Made by a program: the position numbers and the translations under genes. Below, piece by piece: positions 1-11,306 of a DNA stretch of 64,000 bases; the first letter of the stretch is position 1; each line of letters opens with the position of its first letter. The notes below the pieces were generated by a model. That model was given only the letters and a program-made list of their open reading frames with translations. It searched no databases and was not told the DNA's origin. Location of the stretch: contig OZ022260.1 of assembly GCA_963978905.1 (NCBI GenBank), positions 43,855,551 to 43,919,550 of the forward strand. Direction: 5' to 3'. The stretch comes from Trichostrongylus colubriformis. Lineage: Eukaryota; Nematoda; Chromadorea; Rhabditida; Trichostrongylidae.

Positions 1-171
1 AAAACATAGACCGACAGAATCCCACTACCAATTTTATACTAACATAAAAAGGAAAAACTGTCGTCACATCATGTTAAAATCACAAAAAATATAGACGACG
101 TAGTCATAATTTGAGACCAATTAAAAAAAGACCAAGATATTCGTTAGGAGCGTGGAGAGGTCGAAATGCAT

Positions 172-985
172 CTTATCAATAAATCCACACCCTCACGCGG
201 CGCGTTTCGTGCGCAGTCTCTCTGGCTCGCTGCCAGCAGTGGCCGTAGTGCTGTGCGCGCTTCCAATGCTTTGCTTGAATTACTATTTGACGAACTGCTG
301 CTATTGACACATTTCACTGGCAATTGTATTAGTCATTATGACGAGTTTGGTACGGGGTGGAGGAAGAGAAAGGAGGTACGAGGTGGAAGAACCGTTCCTA
401 GCGTCAAAAATCCCCTCTTGCAGATAGGAAACTCTTCATCTCGAAACTCCTCGCTACTCCCTGACGTAAGTTGAAACTCACTTTCAATCTAAGTGAAGCT
501 TGTTTCTTCCTTGTCAAGGGGAAGAGGTGTGAACTTCAACACGAGCCTAGGAAGGAGAAAGTGCTTCGGGTGAGTGAAACAATATCCTTATGCAAAAAGA
601 GGTTTGTTGCGTGAAAAGTGTTTCATTCGCCCAGGGCTCCCCTAAGACTCATATCTCTTCGTTGGATAGCGTTTTCTATCTTAGGGAATAGAACAATACT
701 TCTTATTAGTTCGTACAGTTTGATGTATCCCCTTATCTAAGTCACAGATGAAGGTAGTGGTTCTTCTTCCAGCTAAGGCTTAGGCAAAAGCCTAGGCAAA
801 AATAACACCAACGGACGAGCGATCCTCCACTCCAACAACATCAGCACCAATGATTGTCGCATACGAACGCCAAATAACACGCTAGAAACTTTGATGTTTC
901 TCAACTCCGCGGAGATAAAGCGCGCCAGAGCGCCCGATAAGGTGCGCGCGCGACACGCGTCGCGTGAGGGTATGGATTTATCGTT
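172..985. repeat. inverted-repeat element inside the 3' intron of the receptor gene
   Basis: Positions 176-205 and 953-983 are imperfect inverted copies around ATAAATCCA and CCCTCACGCG. The interior has no convincing coding sequence. It is most simply a MITE-like insertion in the intron that should precede TM7. Positions 986-1311 are A/T-rich (1100-1200) with nothing recognisable. Confidence 0.45.
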
Positions 986-1311
986 GCGATCGTCGAAATG
1001 CGAGGGCAAGGGGGTGAGAACCAGGACTTGCACCTTACAGTACCTATCTATTCGGGAAAAATAGCCCTAAGCTATAATAGCATAAAACAGTAAGGATAAA
1101 ATTAGTAATGATTATGGTGAAAATAAATAGTATATATTTATAATAATAATGGAAATAATAGTATATATATAATTATAGTAAAAATTTAAAAAAAACCAGT
1201 AACAGGTAATAACTAACTAACAGTAACAGTATTATCAAAAACTTTGGAGACGCAATGAATATATTGAAAAAGTCTAATTCTACTGAGAAGAAATCAAAAT
1301 GTTCATATTAC

Positions 1312-1494
1312 CAAAAGAAACAAACCCATCCGAGTTCCATTTTTCGTCACGAAATGAATTATTCACCACCATAGCTCGATACGGGAGCCAACAAGTAGCG
1401 AACACAAAAACTACCAAAGCCAACATTTTCACAACCTTAAGTTCACAATTCCAGAGACAATCCATGCTTCGATAAACTAACGAACAATAACTTT
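1312..1494 (-). CDS. trhr-1: trhr-1-like exon encoding rest of ICL3 and TM6
   Basis: The acceptor ATTTGTCAG supplies the two bases needed to complete the split glutamate codon from the previous exon. TM6 reads KMLALVVFVFATCWLPYRA with the CWLP (CWxP-type) switch, followed by VVNNSF as in TRH receptors. The donor is GTAATATG at phase 1. No TM7 coding sequence follows before the window edge. Confidence 0.88.
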
Positions 1495-4400
1495 CTGACA
1501 AATCACACCTGATTTCGTCCTTTTGATGAACTTCGCCGGCCAGTAATATGACTTTCTTTTCCTTCAGTCATCACTTGTGTTGGCAGTAGAGTGCAAGTTG
1601 GGGCAGCTAAAAAATTCGTTTTAGATCATTCCGTTAGATATCGCACCGCAAGTTGGTATTTTTTCAATCGGAAATTCATAGTCAACGGCGCTGATGCCGG
1701 CATTTTCGTTTGTGGAGGGAAGGGGGCGCACTGGAGGACGCAAAGTGCGATCTATGTCTCGTAAGCGTCGCAGAGAAAGCGGCCCATGTCACGTCACGCG
1801 GGACATCACACCACCACAGTCAATGGCGCGTCAGTGTCGCGCAGCCCGCAGCGATGCGAGTATTCGTGTGTGTACCCTTGTGCCAGGATTTTGCATGTCG
1901 CAAGCGAAGCAGTGCGGACGAGTCAAGGGCGCCATGTTGTTGAGTCCCGAAGCGATACAAGTCGACTGCGTATTGCGCCCCTAGCATTGACAAGTAATTG
2001 TTCTAAGACCCAAGAACCGCGACACGCATAGCTGGCACACACTGCGTGGCACGCCGCTCCTCTTCGTGCGAAATCCTGACATAAGTTTACGCACCCCGAG
2101 TATTCCATCTCACAAACTTGACAGCATTTCAGCAAATGTGAGCGAATGCAAATGATTCAAGACTATGCGCAACGCACCTTGAGTTTTCGCTTAGCCGCAT
2201 GAGCTACTACTGCACTGCATCTTTTGCGAAGCAACAACTTTCTCATGTAGGGCCGCTTTCCTACTCTGACGCTGACGCCGACAGGGCGGACGGTCAAAGA
2301 GCGGTTCGAAAGGCACAGAATGCAATGTGAGACACAGAGATCGCACTCTGCGTTTTTGCCCGTCTCGTCCTGCTGGTGTCGGCGCCGCAGAGTATGAAGA
2401 CGGCCTACACATCAAGAAAATGAAGAGACCCTCACACATTCCTCAATTTCATCGGTTTTAGTTATGGTTCTCGAATTCAGCTTGTCCTTTTTTCCAGAAT
2501 TCTGATTTTAGTTGCAAAACCAAGTCATAGCTATAGAAAAAAATGGGTTGTTTTAATTTGCTACACTTAGCGCTGATTTGAGGAAAGCTGCGTCAAAATC
2601 GCCACAGCTCTTCTGGAATTTGCAAATCAAATGATAAACACAAGCAAAAACCAATGAGTTTTTTTCACTTTATGACACTCGATTTTATTTCGTATCGTTC
2701 CTCAAACAACGGATCCGAATTTTTTTCGGAATTTATTTATGACTTTAGTTACAGGCGTTTGAAAACCCCAATATAACGCATATGCTCAGCATGCATATTT
2801 CTGGGACTTTAAAAGAACCTTATTTACCTGGCTCTTTTCTCTTCGCTTTATCGCCACATTGGCTAAGAACGATGGCAATTTTCGCATAGATCACAATGTT
2901 AAGAAACATTGGAATTACGTAGAAGCCAACCAAGTCGCCTACGTACATCACCTGAACCAAAAGGAGTAAATGTGCAGCAGAGCTCCACATACTAACAATG
3001 AGACCAATATTTGAATATTTGATACAAGGTGGCGGTGAAACCCTTTTCAGAGAGTTGCAACAATAAAGTCCTCTCGAAGTAAGTTGGCTACAGACGCGGT
3101 GTACGATGACTGCGGTGCAGAAGAGGTCTGCAAATGTTACCAAAGGGGGAGGAAGGGACCAGGGAGACGGTGTGTGGTGCGATTGGTTGTAAAGAGAGCA
3201 TTTTTGTGAGCTATTGACGCAGATCTTTGCCGCCTTTATGAGTTCTTGCTAAGCAAATATGTAAATGAGCGCCACGTTCTACGATTGTAGCCACACATTA
3301 CAGATATAGTCCATTTCCAACAAACTGATTGGGCGTGTTCCACGGACTAGGGTGAATGGCGAGAGTGAGAGTGTGTGGCGGGGTGAGAAAATTGAGAGAG
3401 TTTAATACACGTTCATACAAGTCCCTAGGATACGCCCAGTCAGTTTTTCTGATATGGACTGTACACGTGGTTCGGATCAAGGGTTTGTGTCATTAAGACA
3501 AAAATATGCGTCGCAGTGTCCCGCGGCGCAAAGGCGTACAAGCTAAAGCCGCATTCATACTTTGCGGTTCCAGCGGCAGAGCGTGGCTGTGTGTGCTGTG
3601 CCTCTGCCCGTGCCACCCCGGGCACCTCTCCTGTGCTACTCTACGTCGCTGCCTGGAACATATACCTCGCTGCCTGGAACGTAACGAGGCACTGTCCCCA
3701 CAGAGTATGAACGCGGCCTAAGAACGCGGTGTTGGTTTGACCCGAAATGATTACGCCCTCAATGAGGCACGGACACCGACATCGATTCAGGATTCAACTA
3801 ATACAGTGCCCCCAGCTCGCACCCACCGCGCCGCAAACCGGACACCGCAAAGAGTATTTTCTTCTCAATGGCACACAGCCTTGGATAATACGCCAGCGAT
3901 GAACTGTCCCACAAAAAACGAAGGATTGGTGGGTCGATTTGCCAGGTTTATGGGCTCTTCATCTCGCTTCTCTTGACTGCAGCAGCGCTTAATATCCCAC
4001 AAATTCAACAATGGACCAGTTATTGCGCCTTTAAGTGGTCAGCTCTCGAGAGATGTTAGAATTATTTGTTCATACCTTATATTTCCAATCCTCTCTACCC
4101 ATTTTGAAATCGCAGTATCCACCTTCTTCATCGATGATTAGACCAGACAGAAAGAGCCACGGAAAATTATAAATGAACGAGAAGATCCAGATACCGCAGA
4201 TGATCATTTTTGCTCTTTTTACGGTGCATATTGTTCTGAAAGGACGAAATGGATACAAACAAATTTACAGCTTTGACATAATGCACCCAGGCTACTGTTC
4301 ACGGCAATTTAAAACTAACAGCATCATCAGCAGCAGCTACTGAGAGCAGAAATAATAAGAACGGCAAGTTTGAATGCTAAAAAACTACATGCCACCTTGG

Positions 4401-7400
4401 AAAGGCAAAAAAATTTACTAGTTCAGTCGATAAAATGAACGATAAGGATAGCTCAAACCTGGCCCAGAACGGATGACAGATGCCAATGAACCGCTCGACG
4501 GTAAAAGCTGTGATTGAGAGCGCCGACGAATTAATGGCCAAATACGGCAAGTAGGTAAATAGTGAGCAACCTTTGAATGAAATTGTTCACGATTCTTTCT
4601 ACCACTACTACTGAATAAAGGAAAAGTCAAATGAGTTGTTGCAATATGATTTGCATCGAATAAAAAATTGTTAAAAGCAATCGCATCAACCCAAACTCGA
4701 AGCACACGGTCATTCCTTCGAAATCACAAGGTCATAAGTAAAGCTTCAGCTTTACTTATGACCTTGTAGATTTCGGAGGAATGACCGTGTGATTTCGATG
4801 GAGAAAATAAAGGCTCTGTTTATTCAAGAAAGTACGTAGAGGAATGTGGTTTTCGAAGACGGGTTTCATCCACGTTTCCATATTCCTCCTCAGGCAAGAG
4901 GTTTGGGCTCTTACCATTGTAATCCTTTTTTTTATAAAGTAGAGGTGTTAGGTGAAACTGTGTGATTGCTTCTCTCAAGGAATACTGCTAAAGCTTCTAT
5001 GACACTGTTTTTGAGTTTTTGATGTTTGATGGCTGCTGATTTTGCCGTGGCCCGCGATGCGAAAATTATTAAAAGAATGCTGAGTTTTGGAGAAAAGCTT
5101 TAGTCTCGAATTTCGTTGCCAAATTGTTTGAAAATTCGTCAAGAGGGACTAAAAAGTACAGTAAAACAGGAACGTACATATTGATCCAAACGGATAGTCT
5201 TTCGTGAATAGTGACGATAGCTCTGTGGGGGTGGTAGCAATGAAAAACAGAGTGTCACTAAGTGCCAGTGAAACCAAATAGCAATTTGTCGGAGTTTTCT
5301 GAAAATCAATTGTATGCAATTATACACGGTACTGAGTCCTCTTGACGTGAAATGAACTTTAATTATCGGTAGTGCACGCAACTCAAACACCGCAGACATT
5401 TCCACTTCATGCGTGTGGAGAGCCTTTCCTACCTCTGTACTGTGCGATTTTCGCGGAGAGCACTTCAAGATTGCCCTCCATGACAGCTGAGGGATGGGAC
5501 GACTAGAGAGTGCAAATAAAGTCGACAGCTGGACTTGTTGTTGAGGGGACGTAGTAGCAGGGATCACAGTATCTAAGAAGAGGCCCTATACCATGTATGA
5601 TACATCGTGCTGTCACCAGAAACAAGCGCTTCACCCCATACTGGGGGGGAGGGGCAGGCCCAAAGGCACATATTTTGTGAACAAAATAATATGGTGTTGG
5701 TTCAAGAAAATACACAACCGTTGGAACAAATTCGATGCAAATGGAATGCAAAAATTCGGATAGGTCTGGTTCTTAGTAATGCCTTTGTTTTTCATACAAA
5801 TAAATGTATATTTTGCCCCATCACAAAAAACGGAGGTAAAATACTTCGAACCAAACTATCTCTTTGTTACATAAAATATTCCCGAAAATTTGACTTGTAA
5901 TAGCCCTTCGTTCCCAACTTAAAAGCGCACAAAATCAAAAATAAATACTCTGTCATAATCCTTTACTATTTGGAATTCAATACTCTACAATAACCAAGAA
6001 ACATTTAATTCCATCCAATCTTTAGAGTTGCCTTTGACCGTTCGGTCACCCTGGACATGCGATTCCCCGCAAGGGGAGATCATATGAGCAGCGATCTCGT
6101 TCCTACTTCCACAGTGCTTCTTATAAGCGTTTGCGACATTCAATCCCCACGTATTCTCATAAAGTCAGTCGGTACTCGTCCCCACGGGAACCTCTTAGAA
6201 TTAGAGTGCCTTCTTGTTCAAGCAGGGCTCAATCACTAGTAAAACACATTTCGGTGGTCGTCGCGGGGGGAAGGTGGGCGTTCAAGAGGTGCCCCATCAC
6301 CTGTCTCCTTTGCATCGACTCATTACTAAGTAAATAGATGAGGACGATCGGGTGCACATTGCTTCATGCTCGGCTCGTCATTGGAATGTTCAAATCACCT
6401 GACTAGTCGCTTAAATAACTGTGAATTATTGCCCCACAATCCACAATGACGTTTACAAGCACTCTCGTGAGACGCACTTTTGAGTACCCCTCGAAGGTAG
6501 AGTCTGCGGAGCCAAGCAAAAAAAAGGTAATAGAAAATATGGGGAAGGCCTCACCGATCAGAAATTCAACGAAATATCTCTAAAACTTTCGAGGAGATTG
6601 CTATGCAGCATAACCCATCTATAGCACATCTGTCAAGTATCAAACGTTAAAAAGTAGGTTCCCCGGTTTCGTAACTTTAGGGGGTTCTCAAGCTCGGTTT
6701 GCTGTTTCACGCACTTATTGCACGCGCGAGGTGGAAGTGATAAAGTGGAAAACGGCGCTGCTACCATTAGCATGGATCGGAAAGCTCGTCTGCTCCGGGC
6801 TAACCAAGTTTTCCATCACTCCGATATCAGCAGTACTCGTCTGATATCGCATTCAGATGCTATCATGCAGGGCGCCGCGTGTCTGCCGATTGGTCGAATT
6901 TTCGAGCAGCCGCCCGTAGCGAGTGCGACGCCGCGAAGCGAAAATTCGACCAATCGACACTCACTCGGTAAAGCCGGATGACGAGATGGAAATTTTTGCG
7001 AAATATGCACGATCCGGTCGACGCCAAAGACTTCCTATGTTCCTTTACTCAAAGTCCCTCCCTTTCCTTGAAAAATCCTTCATTGATAACCATAGGCATT
7101 GCTACCTAATACAAAGTGTGATTATCGATTGATTGACGGCTCTTTTCTAGATATCGCCTCATCGATTCAAAAATCACTCAAAAGAGTGATGGTTTAGAGA
7201 AAAGTCATTTGGGAATTTTTCGAAGATACAGCTCTTCCTTTCCACACCGAAATACGACCCCTTGAGGCCTCCTTGACCCATGCTTCACATTACCATTAGT
7301 TTTGATGGAGGAGTATGAGCGAGCACTCCAACAAGAAAGAAGGATCAATCACGGAACGCTTTACATTTCATACCACCGCCCTGCAATAGAATAAGAAGGC

Positions 7401-7735
7401 GAAAAAACTAATCAGAGTAGAAGAAAAGACACCAAAGCACTTGGTTTGTAGTTCTGGGTTCAAGTGATACCGTTGGCGAACGTCAATCAGTTCTCAAGGC
7501 TAACCCTACAGTAAAGGTAGAAAAATAGACAACAGTTGTGGATTTCTCAGATCCTGAGTTCTGAATGCAGCAGTACTCACCATTCCCCGTACTTTGAAAA
7601 CGACAGTAATGACGAGAATGTTGCCAACAATTCCAATCACGGCCAACGCGGCAAAAATGAACGCCATTGGAAATTTCGTCCATTCTTCCGGTTCAGACGA
7701 TTCACCGACGGCACGGATGCATTCTGGAGGGAGTT
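1312..7735 (-). CDS. trhr-1: TRH receptor-like neuropeptide GPCR (trhr-1 type), TM1 to TM6, 5' and 3' ends missing
   Basis: Class A G-protein-coupled receptor of the thyrotropin-releasing-hormone receptor family, expected in the plasma membrane and responsive to a TRH-like peptide. Six exons join with matching phases: 7735-7581, 5298-5178, 4570-4459, 4235-4076, 2951-2828 and 1494-1312. Visible landmarks are TM1 with GIVGN, the TM2 start TPTNCYLVSLAL, TM3 end SITAFTVERF (ERF in place of DRY) followed by ICHP, TM5 GFYVIPMFLNIVIY, and TM6 KMLALVVFVFATCWLPYRA. These match vertebrate TRH receptors in order and spacing. The TM7 exon with NPxxY is not found in positions 1-1311, so the gene runs off the left edge. 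The initiating exon is unresolved. Introns are large (up to about 2.3 kb) and hold repeats. Family assignment is confident; orthology to the C. elegans gene of the same name is likely. Confidence 0.88.
1700..2420. repeat. GC-rich dispersed repeat cluster in a receptor intron
   Basis: Positions 1890-2060 (AGTCCCGAAGCGAT... then TATTGCGCCCCT) resemble the inverted-repeat element at 27046-27273 and the stretch 35950-36090. Positions 2260-2400 contain two opposed GCCGACA/CGCCGC stretches flanking a GC-rich loop. Several short overlapping reading frames here are by-products of GC-rich repeats. Positions 2440-2820 hold nothing recognisable. Confidence 0.4.
2828..2951 (-). CDS. trhr-1: trhr-1-like exon encoding TM5 and start of ICL3
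   Basis: The acceptor is TTGGTTCAG and the donor CAG followed by GTAAATA. It encodes VMYVGDLVGFYVIPMFLNIV, with the TM5 proline, then a basic third intracellular loop (DKAKRKEP). Phase 0 in and phase 1 out fit the adjoining exons. Confidence 0.88.
3300..3730. repeat. dispersed repeat in receptor intron, shared with 49545-49640
   Basis: The stretch around 3345-3420 (GAGAGTGAGAGTGTGTGGCG) recurs at about 49560-49625 with flanking similarity (ACGGACT upstream, TACACG downstream). Positions 3500-3730 are GC-rich with CTGCCTGGAAC repeated twice at 3650-3680. No exon is seen between 2952 and 4075. Confidence 0.4.
4076..4235 (-). CDS. trhr-1: trhr-1-like exon encoding ICL2, TM4 and part of ECL2
   Basis: The acceptor CCTTTCAG starts the exon, the first base completes an arginine codon, and it continues TICTVKRAKMIICGIW, then TM4 (FSFIYNFPWLFLSGL) and an acidic loop with a single cysteine (GGYCDF) that would pair with the TM3 cysteine. 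The donor is AAG followed by GTATGAAC at phase 0. Confidence 0.88.
4459..4570 (-). CDS. trhr-1: trhr-1-like exon encoding TM3 and the ERF motif
   Basis: It encodes SLFTYLPYLAINSSALSI and then TAFTVERFIGICHPFWA. ERF replaces the classical DRY and is followed by ICHP, as in TRH receptors. The acceptor ATTCAAAG is weaker than the nematode consensus but gives the only phase that fits. The donor is CAG followed by GTTTGAG, leaving phase 2. Confidence 0.87.
4697..4798. repeat. near-perfect 50-base hairpin
   Basis: Positions 4697-4745 and 4748-4798 are inverted copies separated by two bases. The arms include CACACGGTCATTCCTTCG and AAGGTCATAAGTAAAGCT. It lies in the intron upstream of the TM3 exon, 126 bases from its acceptor, and could form a long stem in the pre-mRNA. 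Confidence 0.75.
5178..5298 (-). CDS. trhr-1: trhr-1-like exon encoding TM2 and first extracellular loop
   Basis: The acceptor is ATTTTCAG and the donor is GTACGT. It reads KTPTNCYLVSLALSDTLFF, the family's ICL1/TM2 signature, then a loop ending YPFGSI. Phase 0 at the start and phase 1 at the end fit both neighbours; the split codon rebuilds a cysteine at the expected disulfide position at the top of TM3. Confidence 0.88.
5299..7580. other. intron between TM1 and TM2 exons
   Basis: This 2.28-kb interval contains no phase-compatible exon. It includes the MITE at 6888-6957 and otherwise unique or degraded sequence. A short stretch at 7123-7165 (ATTATCGATTGATTGACGG) is related to 8318-8350. Confidence 0.6.
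6888..6957. mobile_element. 70-base minimal MITE with GTCGAATTTTCG ends
   Basis: Perfect or near-perfect terminal inverted repeats CGATTGGTCGAATTTTCG and its reverse complement enclose about 34 GC-rich bases including GAGTGCGACGCCGCGAAG. Longer members of the same family are at 17916-18264, 23752-24099 and 38651-38903, so this is an internally deleted member. Confidence 0.65.
7581..7735 (-). CDS. trhr-1: trhr-1-like exon encoding end of N-terminus and TM1
   Basis: The acceptor is a TCTTTTCAG and the donor is ATG followed by GTGAGT. The exon encodes an acidic extracellular stretch (ESSEPEEW) and then TM1 FPMAFIFAALAVIGIVGN, with the conserved GN pair. It starts needing one base from the preceding exon and ends at phase 0. 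An in-frame stop lies just upstream of the acceptor, so a further 5' exon must exist. Confidence 0.85.
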
Positions 7736-7859
7736 CTGAAAAGACATGAAAATGGCTACTGGATTACTCTCTGAAAAAAGTTTCAAGAAGTATCTGATGA
7801 TAGTGGGGGAAGTTTTTTGATAGACATGATACACGTTCCAATGGACAAGTTGGACTCAC

Positions 7860-7976
7860 GACGATTGTTACGCAGGAGGAAGAATCTTTGAAGGAATCTT
7901 CGGGATGGGAAGCATTTGCAAAAGTGGAAAGATTGTCCAGCCGAAGTAGCGCCGGCATTTGTGGCGTCACGCGGCT
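7860..7976 (-). CDS. possible 5' exon of the TRH receptor-like gene
   Basis: An open frame with start codons at 7976 and 7940 encodes a short hydrophilic segment with two N-glycosylation sequons (NLS and NAS), followed by a donor GTC/GTGAGT. This would suit an extracellular receptor N-terminus. However, that donor leaves phase 0 while the TM1 exon needs one leading base, so the join fails as drawn. Either a weaker donor is used or this is not the first exon. Confidence 0.2.
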
Positions 7977-7982
7977 GTATAA

Positions 7983-9580
7983 AGTAAGTATCATATTTGT
8001 GCTCTACGGGTCAACTTACCTCTGTGTACAAGTTTCCAGCCAGATTGAAATGTTCAACGAAAATTTTCTTTTCAACCGAGGTATTTGATGGTCATGCTTC
8101 CCTCGAGAATCGCCCAACGGGGGCCTATTTTGGGTTTGGGGTCGGAAAGGCTGGGAAGTGGGAGTTATACTTCAGGTTGGGAGAGACGTATTTTGAAAGC
8201 TTCCTCGATAAATCCTCGACTCCCACGCACCTTTAAAGAGTTTTTCGGCCGGTGAGCCGACCTCCAAAAGGAAGCGACGTCGATCGATAAGGAGATCCAG
8301 TATTAAGAAGTAATGTTATAATTATCGATCGATTGGCGAGCTTTTTTCAGAGAGATGACTCGAGTAGTATAGGCACAACTTACTTCAGATGCGGTTTTTT
8401 TTGGGGAGGGGGTGGGTCATCGAATTTTCCATCACTTTCAGGTGAGGAGGGAATTTTTATAATTATTCCTCGACGCTAGGCTTGACCCTAGGAGAGAACG
8501 ATTATCGCAGCTACCGGTTGGCAAACGGCATTGGCTAGTGCAGTAGAGGTAGATCTTTTTGTTCCACACTTCCAACTAATGGCGAACGAAGAAGGGGAAA
8601 TGAGTGGAGATAGGCGCCCACGTAAATAAAAAAAAGCTCACAATCCATAATTCACAAGAATTCTTGGCTGATTTCTTAGTGATGTCGAATATGAACCTTT
8701 TGCCGCCGTCGCAAGTATTCGCGCCTATCAAAATTTCCAAGTTCAATTATGTAAAAAAAAACTTGAAAACTCTCCTGTGCGCTAAGCCTTACCGAAAGGA
8801 ATTTTGTAAAAAAAGATCGAAAGCAAATATAAAGTTTAGCTACCTATCAAGGTTGCCGCGGTTACGTCGAGCTCTAGTCCTGGACAGAGCTGGCTGAGCT
8901 GCTCCGCTGAGAATGTGGACATTGCTGGAAACCAGTGATGTAACTCAAGAAAATCAGAAGCGTGATAAAGAGTATCTGCCGCAAAAATAGCGTTTCAGCA
9001 TTGTAAAAAAGGGCTAGTGAATTGTGGCAAGTGACACCAATGACAGATGTCAGCAGTTACCGAAAATGTCACACATTGTTCGTGAAAGTTGAAGCGAAAA
9101 CAGTGAAAAACATCTTCATCACCTGTCACGGTGCCAAGGGCATCGTACAGGCCACCAACCGGGTCATATAATCATGAACCCGTCAACCATTTTTTTAATA
9201 CTGGCTGAAGTGAAAACTGTGAGATCAAAGAAGGAATACTAGGACTTAAGAAACAGCTTAGAGCCTGCTTTTCACCGGTAAGTTTAGTGGCCTTATACAG
9301 TGCATAAACAGAAACAATAAAAGAACCAAAAATTTTTGTTTGTTCCGAAGCGGAACTCGCAGAGCTGTGAGAAGAGTTCGTCTGAATTCCCGCCTTTTCC
9401 GACATAACATTCGAACAGTTGGCAGCGGCCAAAGCGCAGTTCAAATATCCTAATCCACTATTGGTTTGCTTCTCACTCTGCGTCCCTGACCACGTAGCTG
9501 TCGCCTTTTTGCTCCTCAAGCTTCCTAGCATTCACACCCACTCGGACGCCCCACCCCGTCGCTCATAACTTCAAAGAGGT
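7983..9580. other. interval without a convincing gene
   Basis: Nothing confident is seen. Positions 8275-8350 repeat the ATCGATCGATTGGCGAGC stretch related to 7123-7165. A minus-strand open frame at 9172-9531 is serine/alanine-rich and its second frame is also open, so neither can be preferred. Positions 8380-8420 include a T/G-rich run. Confidence 0.4.
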
Positions 9581-9830
9581 CTATATCGATTGGATTCTTG
9601 TATGTGCGCTAAAGTTTTGCATACGGCCCTTAGTAATCAAGTCCAACTCAAATATGTGGGTAGCAGAAGAATTCAAATATCCGTGAACGATTTCTTTAAC
9701 ATAACTATGGACTAATTCATTTTGAAGACACTTAAGACGATATCTTGCGACTAAGCAACGAGTGGCAAAATACACAGCCTTTTGATTTTCTTCAAACACT
9801 GAGATCGATTTCGGAGCGGTCATAGATGAA
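9581..9830 (-). CDS. candidate terminal exon, unknown protein
   Basis: A strong acceptor (CTTTTTTCAG) opens an 82-codon frame with ordinary codon use, ending at a TAG. Segments include VFEENQKAVYFATRCLVARY and KCLQNELVHSYVKEIVHGY; the composition is globular with no membrane segment. I do not recognise the family. It lies upstream of the receptor on the same strand, and nothing joins it to the receptor. It may be the last exon of another gene whose 5' part lies at higher coordinates, or a repeat remnant. Confidence 0.35.
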
Positions 9831-10079
9831 CTGAAAAAAGGAGGAACGTACAATGAAAAAAGAACGTCTGCGTTTGCATAACTCGAACGCTGACAGAAAA
9901 ACTGAGAAAGAAAAAATTTAGTAGAAGGGTGAACTTGGTCATGTTTCGGTCACAAAATGAACTAAGTGGATACAGACTCGCTTTTGAACTACTACTGAAG
10001 CAACTCGTTAGGTTTACTATGTTCGAATATTTTGAAATTACCAAAAAACTTCAAAAATTTGAGTTCGGCGAAGGAGGGT

Positions 10080-10370
10080 GGTGGCAGGTGGCGTGCAGTC
10101 CGGCTAGCATGATGCGGAGATCAAATTCCGCATCAATGCCCACTCACGCCGACCAAGCCGTCGATCCCTTCGGGTATGTGAATTGGTACCAGACCTTTTT
10201 GACTAATGAGGAATACAATTCGTTCGTCTCGGAGGGTAAAAACACTGAATTGTTCATCGGCTGGCCTCCTCAGGTCATTGTATGGGCCAAATCTCATCCA
10301 CAAGTCACCATGTTCCTGAATGGAACCAGAATGCTTGGCGCATTCCACAGAAGGGACCGATCGAAGTAGA
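10080..10370. repeat. dispersed repeat with an open frame, related to 12940-13000
   Basis: The long plus-strand frame here is explained by a repeat. Its segment ASMPTHADQAVDPFG recurs on the minus strand at 12955-13000 as SMPAQVKQAVHPSG. The GGTACCAG stretch at 10188 also recurs in the MITEs at 17916-18264 and 23752-24099. The opposite strand is open too, apart from scattered stops. I treat it as transposon-derived, not as a gene. Confidence 0.45.
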
Positions 10371-11306
10371 AAACTCTTCTTTTATCCTTTATCAAGTTTG
10401 AATTGAAGGTCTGATGTAGAACTCACTACAAGAATGTGATGAGGCTTCCTGTACAGTGCAATGCAATAAGTGGATTTCATGTGAATAAAAATAGAATTTT
10501 TCTGGATTTGAGTAGTGAAATTCAAGAACACCGCAAAGGAAGCATTACATAAGCGATCCAAATTTAAATAAATGATCAAATCAGAGATTTTCGTACATAT
10601 GCGAACGAGAAGTGCAATTATGAGTACGCATAAAATTTGTGAAAAACGTGCGGAACGGTTCTCTATGGAAAGTTACGTAGCAAAGAGGTTATGCAGTGAG
10701 GGAAACAAGCGCCTTTCTGGTTTGCCTTCACGACAAAATCCAGAGAATGGAGCCGAAGTTCGCGCGCTCGTTTGCTATTCCGCGTGACATTCAGCAAATA
10801 TTGAGGTCAGGCTGAGAACGTTGAAAAACCAGAACAAAACAAAGCTACTGGTTTGAGTCGGGCTTGTGCACACGGCTGAGAGCCCATCGTAGTCGTCACC
10901 ACTTTACGAAAACACTCACAGAGGCACGGTATTTGAACAAAGTTCGATTTTTTCGTCTGATGTGTTGCAATCCGCGTCGGATAAAATATGAATTCCTCAA
11001 AATTCAACACTTTTAAAGACGCGATAGATAGGGTGTTTCAGTCTCTTCTGTAAGAAGTGGATCAGTCGCAAGAGCCGCAGCAACTTTGCATTTTTATCGG
11101 AAGGTGATCACTGGTCATTATGGCGCTATGGTAGCCCAAAGGATGACCATGCAACAAACCACACCCCCCCTCGGACTTGACGAGGAAGCCACAGATGGCA
11201 ACCACGTTGAAGCACCGTTGTCTGACTCTCCTCCTGCAGCCTATTTTGTCTATTTCCTTCGCGGAAGCATGAACTCGAGCAACAGAGATAGTTGGGAGAG
11301 CCTAAT

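Noticed and set aside
10133..10369. Open frames on both strands that looked protein-like
   Set aside because: The DNA recurs at 12940-13000 in the opposite sense as a dispersed repeat.
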